A stretch of DNA of 35,333 nucleotides from Clostridia bacterium. Lineage in GTDB: Bacteria > Bacillota > Clostridia > TANB77 > CAG-508. Shown piece by piece: positions 1 through 8,161 of this stretch. The translations under genes were made by a program, and so were the position numbers. Location: positions 1 through 35,333 of the forward strand of contig JAUNSM010000005.1 of assembly GCA_030539215.1 (NCBI GenBank). The letters run 5' to 3'. The stretch's first letter is position 1; every line of letters starts with the position of its first letter. The notes under the pieces were generated by a model. It was not told the origin of the DNA and ran no database searches. It saw nothing but the letters and a program-made list of their open reading frames with translations.

Positions 1-24
1 CCCAATGGTTTCATTGATTTTCAT
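1..24 (-). CDS. 5' end of an unidentified gene (partial)
   Basis: Eight codons reading MKINETIG run off the left edge of the window. An AAGGAG ribosome binding site lies about 7 bases before the ATG. That spacing, and the strand shared with the neighbouring genes, suggest a real gene start. Too little is visible to name the product. It lies downstream of yitT in the direction of transcription, but a terminator and GC-rich palindromes separate the two, so it is probably a separate transcription unit. Confidence 0.5.
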
Positions 25-65
25 TTTTTCTCTCCTTTTCTTTGGTTTTTGCAATTGTTGTGATT

Positions 66-101
66 ATGGGTCGCGGGTCGCCGAGGGCGGCGACACCCTA
101 C
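66..101. repeat. GC-rich palindromic element, type 1 copy A
   Basis: The core GTCGCCG-AGGG-CGGCGAC forms a 7-bp stem, flanked by GGG and CCC, followed by CTACG. It is far more GC-rich than its surroundings. A near-identical copy lies at 8039-8066 between ftsI and murE. It looks like a dispersed REP-like intergenic element. No coding potential is seen. Confidence 0.7.
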
Positions 102-144
102 GTTTTTTTGCAATATATTTGTTGTAATTATTTATTTTCGTGGT

Positions 145-219
145 CGTAGGGGCGAACTGTGTTCGCCCGCAAAACGAACAATATGGAATGTTCTCGGGCG
201 AACACAGTTCGCCCCTACG
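145..219. repeat. GC-rich 25-bp perfect inverted repeat (type 2)
   Basis: Positions 145-169 are the exact reverse complement of 195-219, with a 25-base spacer. The arms begin CGTAGGGGCGAACTG. It resembles the short, dispersed palindromic elements found between genes in many gut Firmicutes (recalled, not searched). The rest of 25-370 is T-rich sequence with repeated TTTGCAAT-like words and no gene that I can see. Confidence 0.75.
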
Positions 220-360
220 TTTTTGCATTGCATTTGTTTTTTTTGCAATGTGTTTGTTGCTTTTTCTATTTTTATTTTATATGAAGATTTTGTTTTTGTA
301 AATAGTTTTTTGAAAAAAATTTTTCCTTTTTTCTCAAAGGTAAAATAAAGAATAGGATAG

Positions 361-418
361 AAAAAATTTTAAAGACAGGCCGTATGTTTTTAGGCTTAAA
401 AACATACAGCCTGTCTTT
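361..418 (-). terminator. Hairpin terminator after yitT-like gene, also a dispersed repeat (copy A)
   Basis: Arms 371-392 and 397-418 pair over 22 bp with one mismatch around a 4-base loop. On the minus strand the stem is followed by a TTT-AAAA-TTTTTT tract, so it can end transcription of the gene stopping at 488. The same words recur at 25486-25545 and, degraded, at 31446-31490. Confidence 0.7.
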
Positions 419-487
419 ATTTTATTACTTTAATTATTATATATTTAATTAATTTGATAATATACTAAATTTTTTTTATTTTTTGTG

Positions 488-1358
488 TTATGTTTCTTTA
501 AATCCTTCTCCAAACACTTCTCTTGCATTTGATATTACTACAAAAGCATTTTTATCAATTTCATTTACAATATGCATTATTTCCCTTACTTCTCCTCGCG
601 AGGCTACACATAATAGTATGTTTTTTTCCTCTTGTTTATACATTCCTTTTCCATACAAAGAAGTACCTCCCCTTTTTATTTTAATTGCAATTTGTTTTGA
701 TATTCGTTCATATTGAGGTGATATTATATATACTATTTTTGCAAAATCTATACCTTCAAAAAATATATCTAACATTTTTCCCATTATATATATAGTAATT
801 GCTGAATATAAACCAACTTCTAATTCTTTAAAAAAGATTACATTTATAGCTATTATTATTGTATCAAAAACTATTAATAAATTGCTTATTTTTATATTAG
901 GTTTAAATGCTCTGATTATTTGTGTTAAAAGGTCTGTACCGACCAGTTGATGCATTAGCTTTTAAAATAATAGCTGTACCAATTCCTGCAATAATTCCAC
1001 CATATATACATCCTAAAAATCTATCTGTTGTTAATGGCTTTAAATTTTCAAATATGTTTAAAAATATAGATAACAAAATAGTACCAAATATTGCACTAAT
1101 AAAAAAATATTTACCATTTTTTATTAATGATATTATAAATAATGGAATATTCAAAATCAAAACCGTTGTCCCAAGTGGTATCTTAAATAAATAATATATA
1201 ATTGTAGCAATTCCTGAAAAACCTCCTGCAGATAATTGATTTGGTAATAAAAACAAACTTGTCGCTACTGCAACAATAGCAGTACCTATAATAATTTGTA
1301 CTGCTTGTATTATTAAATATCTCAATTTTATAATATTTCTTTTGGTTTTAAACTTCAT
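488..1358 (-). CDS. YitT-family (DUF161/DUF2179) membrane protein, joined across one +1 shift
   Basis: Read conventionally this is two overlapping fragments. Skipping the extra C at 941 joins them into one protein of about 289 residues, the usual length for YitT proteins. The N-terminal part is a multi-pass membrane domain containing SAGGFSG and an ILKANASTGG motif. The C-terminal part is a soluble DUF2179-like domain (VSEM-type ends are not obvious). The shift falls inside STGGTD, at the second glycine, a conserved spot in this family. I chose the ATG at 1358 because a TAGGTG ribosome binding site precedes it; a GTG at 1367 is also possible. Function is unknown; family members are inner-membrane proteins, possibly transporters. 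It is the last gene before the 361-418 terminator. Confidence 0.85.
939..941 (-). other. CGG +1 frameshift site in yitT-like gene
   Basis: Codons read GGT-CGG-TAC in the incoming frame. Skipping the C (base 941) gives GGT-GGT-ACA, restoring STGGTDLLT. Without the shift translation ends 11 codons after the CGG. Confidence 0.85.
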
Positions 1359-1398
1359 CCAAAACACCTATATTTATTATTTGGCGTTTTTAATAAGT

Positions 1399-2460
1399 TT
1401 ATTCATCTAAAAAATCTGTATATGTTTTTACTATATTTATTTCAAATTTTCCTGGTCTTATTGATTTGTTTTGCTTTACTTTTACATCTAAATCATATAA
1501 TTCTTTTAATTTTTCTATATTTTCTTTTTTATGTCCTATTATATTATTTACATTTTCAGGATTTACTTGAATTTCTATCTCTTTAACCTTTACATTAATT
1601 TTCTTAATCTTTTCTAATATGCTATCATACCAAATGCTATCTTCTACTAATTGTCCAAACGCCTCATGGTATGGTCCTGCTAACACCTCACTTTGCTTAT
1701 TTTTTGGACTACTTATTAAATCCGTATTTTGTAATCCCATTCTTATAACTGTAATATTTTTCTTTGTAAAATAATAATATAACTCTTTACATCTTTCAAT
1801 AGCTTGTAATAAATTTAACGGCTGATATTCTCCACTTTCATATTCTTTTTGTAATTCTGTATTTTTTATTACCAAAACTGGGTAAAGTCTTACTATTTTA
1901 GGCTTTAGTTTTGCTAAATCTTTTGCTGTGTTTAATTCATCTAATTTTGTACTTTCTGGAAGTCCTATCATCATTTGATGTCCTAATTCAAACCTGTACC
2001 TTCTTATTAATTTTGATGCTTTTATTACATCTTGATGTGTATGACCTCTTTTACATTTTTTTAATATATAATCATTTGTAGACTGCACACCTAATTCTAT
2101 AGTTTTTACACCATATTTTTTTAACAACTTTAAGTTATCTTTGTCAATATAATCTGGTCTTGTAGATACTCTTATTGATTGAATCTTTTTGCTTTTTATG
2201 TACTCATATGCGACTTTTAATAATTCTTCTTGTTTTTCTTTTTCAATTCCTGTAAAACTTCCTCCAAAAAATGCAATCTCACAATAACTATTTTCATCTT
2301 TAAATGTTTTTAAGTGCTCTTCTATAATTTCTTTAACTTCTGCTTCTGTAACTTTTTTTACTTGCCCACTTATACTTCTTTGATTGCAAAATGTGCAATC
2401 ATTTGGGCAACCTAAATGTGGTACAAATATTGGTATTATATATTGTTGTTTTTCTTTCAT
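1399..2460 (-). CDS. Radical SAM protein, Elp3-like / rnc-linked family
   Basis: The 353-residue protein has the radical SAM cluster motif CPNDCTFC (C-x3-C-x2-C) near residues 18-25. FFGGSF follows near residue 64, then a core containing ELGVQS. This is the Elp3-like radical SAM family often found beside rnc in Clostridia; the iron-sulfur cluster cleaves S-adenosylmethionine to make a radical, but the substrate is unknown. Its ATG (2458-2460) overlaps the frame-corrected rnc stop as ATGA, which implies translational coupling to rnc. There is no in-phase CGG. The annotation as a radical SAM enzyme is secure; the specific reaction is not. Confidence 0.85.
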   Translation of the reverse strand: MKEKQQYIIPIFVPHLGCPNDCTFCNQRSISGQVKKVTEAEVKEIIEEHLKTFKDENSYCEIAFFGGSFTGIEKEKQEELLKVAYEYIKSKKIQSIRVSTRPDYIDKDNLKLLKKYGVKTIELGVQSTNDYILKKCKRGHTHQDVIKASKLIRRYRFELGHQMMIGLPESTKLDELNTAKDLAKLKPKIVRLYPVLVIKNTELQKEYESGEYQPLNLLQAIERCKELYYYFTKKNITVIRMGLQNTDLISSPKNKQSEVLAGPYHEAFGQLVEDSIWYDSILEKIKKINVKVKEIEIQVNPENVNNIIGHKKENIEKLKELYDLDVKVKQNKSIRPGKFEINIVKTYTDFLDE

Positions 2461-3141
2461 ACTTCTCCTCCTCGTTTAATTAGAGCTTGTTTTGCTGCTT
2501 CCATTTCTGCTGATTTTTTTGTTTTTCCGTTTGCCAATTGCTAAACTTTTTCCATCACACTTTACCTTAATTATAAATGTTTTATCATGATCTGGACCAC
2601 TTTCTTCTAATAATACATACTCTATTTTTACACTCCCTTTTTCTTGTAATTTTTCTTGTAAAACTGTTTTATAATCTTTTTGTCCCACATGATTACTTGC
2701 TGTTTTTATTTGTTCTTTTAAATTGTTTATTATAAAGTTTTCAGCTTCTTCTAAATTAGAATCTAAATAAATTGCTGCAATTACTGCTTCCACACTATCT
2801 GCAAGTATTGCTGGCTTTTTGTTGCCATTTGCATGTATCTCGCTTTTACCTAAATACAGAAAGTCACTAAAATTATGCATTGTAGCTATTTTATACAAAC
2901 TTTCTTCACACACTACTGTTGCCCTAACTTTAGTCATTTCTCCTTCTTTTAAATTTTTATATTTGCAATACAAATAATTACTTGTTACAAATTCTAAAAT
3001 GCTGTCTCCCAAAAATTCTAGTTTTTCATTGCTTTCAATTTTATTATCATTTGCATACGAAGTATGTGTTAATGCTGTTTTTAGCAAATTTATATTTTTA
3101 AATTTATATTTGATTTCTTTTTGTAATTTTTCTAAATTCAT
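2457..3141 (-). CDS. rnc: Ribonuclease III, joined across one +1 shift
   Basis: The endonuclease that cleaves double-stranded RNA, for rRNA maturation and mRNA turnover. The N-terminal catalytic domain has the family signature NEKLEFLGDSILEF (about residues 39-52) with its acidic residues. The C-terminal double-stranded-RNA-binding domain normally ends in a helix with a KGKTKK-x2-E pattern. Read without a shift, that helix is lost and replaced by a nonsense tail. Skipping the C at 2529 restores GNGKTKKSAEMEAAKQAL, gives 227 residues, and puts the stop TGA at 2457-2459 overlapping the next gene's ATG. The start ATG likewise overlaps the murG stop as ATGA, so murG-rnc-radical SAM form a tightly coupled unit. 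Confidence 0.92.
2527..2529 (-). other. CGG +1 frameshift site in rnc
   Basis: The incoming frame reads GGC-AAA-CGG-AAA. Skipping base 2529 gives AAA-GGA-AAA-ACA, encoding the lysine/glycine start of the last helix of the RNA-binding domain. Confidence 0.88.
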
Positions 3142-4268
3142 TTCTTATCTCCATTTTTATAAAATTTCATTATTTCCTTATATATTTTATCTTCAACATT
3201 TTCTATAGCAATTTTATTTGCATTTTGTCCCATTTTTATTAATTCACTTTTATCCTTTGTTATTTCATTTAATGTTTTTATTAATATTTGTTTATTTAAA
3301 TCTTTATCTAAAATAATTTTCGCTGCACCTATATTTCTTAATACCTTTGCATTATACTCCTGATGATTCTCTGTTGCAAATGGAAAAGGTATAAAAATAG
3401 CTGGTTTTCCCGTAATTGCAACTTCTGTTATTGTCATTGCTCCGCTTCTCGAAATAATTATATCTGACAAATTCATCAATTCTTCCATATTATATATATA
3501 TGGCATGATTTTTACATTTTCTATATTATTAATATCTATATTTTCTTTTTGTAATTTTTCCCTTATAATCTCATATTGTTTTTGTCCTGGTGCCCATATT
3601 ATTTGATAATTAATATTCTCTTTACATTTTATAATTTCTATTAAAGTAGAATTAATTGATTGTGACCCTTGACTTCCTCCAAAAGCCAAAACTATAGGTA
3701 AATTTAAATTTAATCCTAATTCTTTTATTATATCTTCTTTTTGTACTTGTGATAAATTTATTTTTTTAATTTTAGTAGGAGTACCAGTAAGTACAATATT
3801 TTTAGCTTTAGGAAGCCTTTTTATCGCATCTTTAAATCCAACTAAAATTGTATCAACCTTTTTAGATAGCAATTTTGTTGCAATACCTGGAAAAGCATTA
3901 CTCTCATGCAGTATTGTTGGTATTTTATATTTTCTAGCAGCAATAATTGCTGGTCCACATATAAAACCACCTGTACCAATAACAATATCTGGTTTAAAGT
4001 CTTTCATTATTTGCTTTGCTTCTGCAAAACCCTTTAATGTTTTAAATATATTTTTAATATTACTAATACTAATTTTTCTATTTATACCATATGCTTCAAT
4101 TGTTTTTAAATCAAAACCAGCTCTTGGAACCAAATCATTTTCTAATCCCCTAACAGTTCCAATAAAAACTATCCTTGCATCTTTATTTTCTTTTTTAATC
4201 TTATTTGCAATCGCAATTCCTGGGTTAATGTGACCACCAGTCTGTGCTGCTGCAATAATTACTTTCAT
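3138..4268 (-). CDS. murG: UDP-GlcNAc:lipid I N-acetylglucosaminyltransferase
   Basis: Membrane-associated enzyme that adds N-acetylglucosamine to lipid I to make lipid II, the last cytoplasmic step of peptidoglycan synthesis. The 376-residue length is normal. The N-terminal glycine loop reads AAQTGGHINP (about residues 6-15). The second nucleotide-binding fold holds FGGSQGSQSIN near residue 197, and the donor-binding stretch SRSGAMTITE lies near residue 273. A strong AAGGAGG site precedes the ATG. It sits between ftsW and rnc. Its CGG trinucleotides are all out of codon phase (for example AGC-GGA in SRSGAM) and the frame is intact, which makes it an internal control for the recoding rule. 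Confidence 0.93.
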   Translation of the reverse strand: MKVIIAAAQTGGHINPGIAIANKIKKENKDARIVFIGTVRGLENDLVPRAGFDLKTIEAYGINRKISISNIKNIFKTLKGFAEAKQIMKDFKPDIVIGTGGFICGPAIIAARKYKIPTILHESNAFPGIATKLLSKKVDTILVGFKDAIKRLPKAKNIVLTGTPTKIKKINLSQVQKEDIIKELGLNLNLPIVLAFGGSQGSQSINSTLIEIIKCKENINYQIIWAPGQKQYEIIREKLQKENIDINNIENVKIMPYIYNMEELMNLSDIIISRSGAMTITEVAITGKPAIFIPFPFATENHQEYNAKVLRNIGAAKIILDKDLNKQILIKTLNEITKDKSELIKMGQNANKIAIENVEDKIYKEIMKFYKNGDKK

Positions 4269-4310
4269 TTTTTAGCCTCCTTGATGTCCCAAAGGGGACG
4301 TAAAATAACA

Positions 4311-5463
4311 TCAAACTTTATTCGATTGTCTAGAAATATTCAGCAATACTCCTACTGAACATAATAGTATAATAAGTGAAGTGCCTCCATAACTAAAAAA
4401 TGGAAGTGCCATTCCTGTTACTGGCATTGATGATGTAACAACTGCTATATTTATAATTGCTTGAAGTCCTATAATTGCTGTTATTCCAGTTGCTAAAAGG
4501 CTTCCAAACATATCTGGTGCTTTCATTGCAATTATAATTCCTCTCCATATAAATATCGCAAATAAAAATATTACTATTGCACAGCCTATAAAGCCTAGTT
4601 CTTCTGCTAATACTGCAAATATGAAATCATTGTGTGGCTCTGATATGTATAAATATTTTTGTTTGCTGTCTCCGAAGACCTACTCCAAAAAGTCCACCTG
4701 ACCCAATTGCATACAGACTTTGTATTATTTGCCATCCCGAATCTTGTGCATCTGACCAAGGATTTAAAAATGCTGTTATTCTTTTTAATCTGAATATTCC
4801 AATATTAAATTGTTTTGCAAGAATATACATAAGCCCAATTCCAGCTCCTCCTCCTACTGCCCCAAATGTTAAAAAATGCCCTAATCTGCTTCCTGCAACC
4901 AACATCATTGTAGAAATTACTAATATTATTATAACTGATGCACTAAAATGCGATTGTATTATTAATAAAACTAATATTACTGGTGCTAATATTAATAATG
5001 GCTTTATAAATCCTTTTCCTATACTTTTTAATTCATCTTTGTGTTTGGTAAGATAAAATGCATAAAATACTATTAATCCTATTTTTGTAAGTTCTGATGG
5101 CTGAAATGAAGATACTATAGGTACGTTAATCCAACGTCTTGCTCCATTTACTGTTCTCCCAAGTCCTGGTACTAATACTAATAATAGTACTAGTATAGCA
5201 GCTATATATGCTATTTTGTAAAATTTAGAATATATTTTATAATCTATCTTGGATAATATGAGCATTGCAATAATTCCTATAGCTGCACTTAAAAGTTGTT
5301 TTAAAACATATGTATAACTACTTCCTGTTATAGCAAGTGATGTTGGAGAGCTTGCTGATAATACCATTGTTATACCAAGTGCTAACAACAATAAAACTGT
5401 TATAAATAATAAAAAGTCAAATGAGTTGTTTATATTTTTAACCTGTGCTTTTCTTTTAGCCAT
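4311..5463 (-). CDS. ftsW: SEDS peptidoglycan polymerase FtsW/SpoVE, joined across one +1 shift
   Basis: Multi-pass membrane glycosyltransferase that polymerises lipid II at the septum, or in the spore cortex if it is SpoVE; sequence alone does not separate the two. The N-terminal fragment carries the SEDS signature GLGRTVNGARRWI and ends at SGGLFGVGL followed by CGG. Skipping the C at 4674 continues into GDSKQKYLYISEPHNDFIFA, the canonical conserved loop, and then the last transmembrane segments, giving 383 residues. Without the shift the protein would lack this loop and roughly the last third. An AAGGAGG site precedes the ATG, just after the mraY stop. A small hairpin lies in the 42-base gap before murG. 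Confidence 0.92.
4672..4674 (-). other. CGG +1 frameshift site in ftsW
   Basis: The incoming frame reads GGT-CTT-CGG-AGA. Skipping base 4674 gives CTT-GGA-GAC-AGC, restoring the conserved GVGLGDS of SEDS proteins. Confidence 0.92.
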
Positions 5464-5475
5464 ACTATCCTCCTT

Positions 5476-6459
5476 TTATATAGCAAATAATGCAATAATA
5501 CAAAACATTAATGTAATTATGCAAAATACTGATACAACTTTGTTTTCTTTCCAGCCTGATAACTCAAAATGATGATGTAATGGTGCCATTTTTAATAGTC
5601 TTCTTCCTCCTGTTTTTTTAAAATATATTACTTGTAATAAAACTGATAATGTCTCTAAAACTGGTATTGCTGCAATTAATAACAAAAGTAAAGGCATTTT
5701 TATGTATAATGCAATAGCAGATATTACTCCACCGTAGAAGTAATGAACCAGTATCTCCCATAAATACTTTAGCAGTATTTAAATTAAATATTAAAAATCC
5801 TAAACATGCACCTACTATTATACTACCAAATACTATTATCTCTTTTATATCTAATATAATCGCAATAACAGTTAAGCATGTACTTATAATTGCAGCTATT
5901 GATGTACTAAGTCCGATCAATTCCATCTGTTAAATTGACTGCATTTGTTGTTGAAAGCATTACAAATATAACAAATGGTACATATATGCTCATTGGCAAT
6001 ATAACATAATTTTTAACAAAAGGTATAAATGTTTCTGTTCCTAAATGTATACCCTTTGTTAAATATAATGTGTAAGACACAGAAATAATTAATAATCCAA
6101 GCATTTTATATGCTGGTTTTAATCCTTTTGTATCCTTTAACACAAGTTTTTTAAAATCATCTATAAACCCTATTACTCCAAATCCTATTGTAATCAATAA
6201 TAGTGGTAAAATTTTTTTTGCAGTTTCTGGCTCTTTTGGAAAATAATATATGTACCCTCCAATTGTTCCTATAATAATACCGAAGTGCAATTATTATACC
6301 ACCCATTGTAGGTGTTCCTTGTTTTTTAAAATGAGATTCTGGTCCATCATCTCTTTCTATTTGACCAACTTTTAATCTTCTTAATATTGGTATTATAAAT
6401 ATTGATATAATTACTGTAGCTATAAATGATACAAACAGTATTCTTGTTTGAAAATACAA
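5476..6459 (-). CDS. mraY: Phospho-MurNAc-pentapeptide transferase, joined across three +1 shifts
   Basis: Integral membrane enzyme that transfers phospho-MurNAc-pentapeptide to undecaprenyl phosphate, making lipid I. Four consecutive fragments in changing frames join when the Cs at 6282, 5915 and 5734 are skipped, giving 326 residues, the normal length. Family landmarks then appear in order: SGTPTMGG-like (here QGTPTMGG, about residue 47), [15 protein letters not shown] (about 172-186), [12 protein letters not shown] (about 231-243) and [11 protein letters not shown] near 273. Two of the three skipped bases lie inside these signatures. The likely start is a TTG at 6459 with GGGGGAG upstream. 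Unshifted translation would stop after 100 residues. It lies between murE and ftsW; murD, often found here, is absent. Confidence 0.93.
5732..5734 (-). other. CGG +1 frameshift site 3 in mraY
   Basis: The incoming frame reads CTT-CTA-CGG-TGG. Skipping base 5734 gives CTA-GGT-GGA-GTA, restoring GSLLLGGVIS after the conserved FMGDTGS. Confidence 0.92.
5913..5915 (-). other. CGG +1 frameshift site 2 in mraY
   Basis: The incoming frame reads ATT-GAT-CGG-ACT-TAG, a stop two codons later. Skipping base 5915 gives GAT-GGA-CTT-AGT, restoring the active-site signature DGIDGLS. Confidence 0.95.
6280..6282 (-). other. CGG +1 frameshift site 1 in mraY
   Basis: The incoming frame reads GCA-CTT-CGG-TAT. 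Skipping base 6282 gives CTT-GGT-ATT-ATT, continuing the hydrophobic helix GGIIIALGIIIGTI after TPTM. Confidence 0.9.
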
Positions 6460-6528
6460 GTTTTTATTCTCCCCCTTCTAAAATTTGTTAAAACTAATTT
6501 TATTTTAAATTTTCATCTTGTCTTTATA

Positions 6529-7992
6529 TTAATTTATTATTTCTTTTATTATTATTCTTTCATCAAAAGGATATTTTTTCCCATTTATCTCTTGATATGT
6601 TTCATGCCCTTTTCCCGCTAAAACAATTATATCATTTTTGTTCGCCATATTAATAGCATACTTTATAGCCTCTATTCTGTCAACTATGGTAATATATTTT
6701 CCTTTTGTTTTTTTGATTCCTTCTTCTATTTGAGTAACTATTTCTTCTGGCTTTTCTGTTCTTGGATTATCTGAAGTTATAATTGTAAAATCTGCTTTAT
6801 TTCCAGATATTTGACCCATTATAGGTCTTTTCCCTGAATCTCTATCTCCTCCACAACCAAATACTGATATTACTTTTCCTTTTGTATAACTTTTTACTGC
6901 TGAAAGTATGTTTTGAAGGCTTTCTGGTGAATGTGCATAATCTATCATAATTGTTAATTCTTTCTTGTTAGAAACAAGTTCACTTCTTCCTGGTACTCTT
7001 ACTTCTAATAAAGCCTCTTTTATTTCATCTGCTGTTATACCAAATTTTATAGCTATATTAATTGCTGCTAATGAATTATACACACTAAATCTACCTGGTA
7101 TTCCTGTTTTTATTCTTTCATTTCTTGTATTTATTTTTACTTTAAAATCCACACTTGAATTCGTAATTGTTATATCTTTTGCTAGCAAATCAGCACTATT
7201 GTCAATTCCATATGTTTTTATATCACAATTTTTTACTATCTTTTTTACTTTTGTAACATAAAAATCATCTGCATTTATAAAACCTGTTTTACACATTTCA
7301 AAAAGTCTTAATTTTGAATTAAAATAATCCTCCATGTTTGGATGTTCTTTTTCACTTATATGATCTTCCGAAAAATTAGTAAAAATTCCTATATCAAAAT
7401 TGCAACCATCTACTCTATGTAATTTTAAACTTTGTGAAGAGACCTCCATTACAACTACATCTACTTTTTCCTTTACCATATTAAAAAATAGTTGTTGTAA
7501 TTCTAAACTTTCTGGTGTAGTTCTTGTACTTTCTCCTAAATTTTTATTTCCTATATAATTTGCAACTGTTCCAATTAAACCTACTTTTAAACCATGTCTT
7601 TCTAAAATTGCCTTTATCATAAATGTTGTAGTAGTTTTTCCTTTTGTTCCTGTTACTCCTATTAATTTCATTTTAGATGATGGGTTGTTATAAAAGTTAC
7701 ATGCAATTTTTGCAAGAGCTATTCTTGTATCAGGTACTAATACAATTGTTATATCATTAATGATATCGCTTTTTTTAATAGATGCTCCTTCCTCAATTAC
7801 AATAACTTTTGCACCATTTTCTATTGCTTGCTTTATATATTTATGTCCATCTGTTTCAAATCCCTTTATTGCAACAAACATACCACCTTTTTCCACTTTT
7901 CTTGAATCATCTGCTATTGATAATACATCTAATTCAATATTACCTTTCGCTTTTATATTATCAATTCCATTTAATATAGATTTTAAATTCAT
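6529..7992 (-). CDS. murE: UDP-MurNAc-tripeptide ligase (meso-DAP type)
   Basis: Cytoplasmic ATP-dependent ligase that adds the third residue to the peptidoglycan stem peptide. The 487-residue protein has the ATP-binding loop GVTGTKGKTTT (about residues 109-119), a lysine/carbamate region with EVSSQSL, and the C-terminal substrate motif SDNPRTEKPEEI. DNPR, as opposed to DNPA, is the signature of enzymes that use meso-diaminopimelate. A purine-rich GAGGGGGAG site precedes the ATG. Its CGG trinucleotides (GCG-GGA, TCG-GAA) are out of phase and the frame is intact. It is separated from ftsI by a 168-base gap holding a GC-rich palindrome. Confidence 0.94.
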   Translation of the reverse strand: MNLKSILNGIDNIKAKGNIELDVLSIADDSRKVEKGGMFVAIKGFETDGHKYIKQAIENGAKVIVIEEGASIKKSDIINDITIVLVPDTRIALAKIACNFYNNPSSKMKLIGVTGTKGKTTTTFMIKAILERHGLKVGLIGTVANYIGNKNLGESTRTTPESLELQQLFFNMVKEKVDVVVMEVSSQSLKLHRVDGCNFDIGIFTNFSEDHISEKEHPNMEDYFNSKLRLFEMCKTGFINADDFYVTKVKKIVKNCDIKTYGIDNSADLLAKDITITNSSVDFKVKINTRNERIKTGIPGRFSVYNSLAAINIAIKFGITADEIKEALLEVRVPGRSELVSNKKELTIMIDYAHSPESLQNILSAVKSYTKGKVISVFGCGGDRDSGKRPIMGQISGNKADFTIITSDNPRTEKPEEIVTQIEEGIKKTKGKYITIVDRIEAIKYAINMANKNDIIVLAGKGHETYQEINGKKYPFDERIIIKEIIN

Positions 7993-8038
7993 AACTCTCC
8001 CCCTCTATATAATATTGTTCAGTAATTTCTTCGAAGCT

Positions 8039-8066
8039 TGGGTCGCCGAGGGCGGCGACGCCCTAC
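8039..8066. repeat. GC-rich palindromic element, type 1 copy B
   Basis: It has the same GTCGCCG-AGGG-CGGCGAC core as the copy at 66-101, followed by GCCCTAC. It sits in the 7993-8161 gap between ftsI and murE. Just beyond it, at about 8087-8109, the phrase CTAACCTCTAACTTCTAACC is a short tandem-like direct repeat. Confidence 0.65.
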
Positions 8067-8161
8067 ATTCGTTTTTTTTACACTTTCTAACCTCTAACTT
8101 CTAACCTCTAGTACATTATATAATTAATTTTATATTTTGTATAGTCCAATTGCTATTTTTT

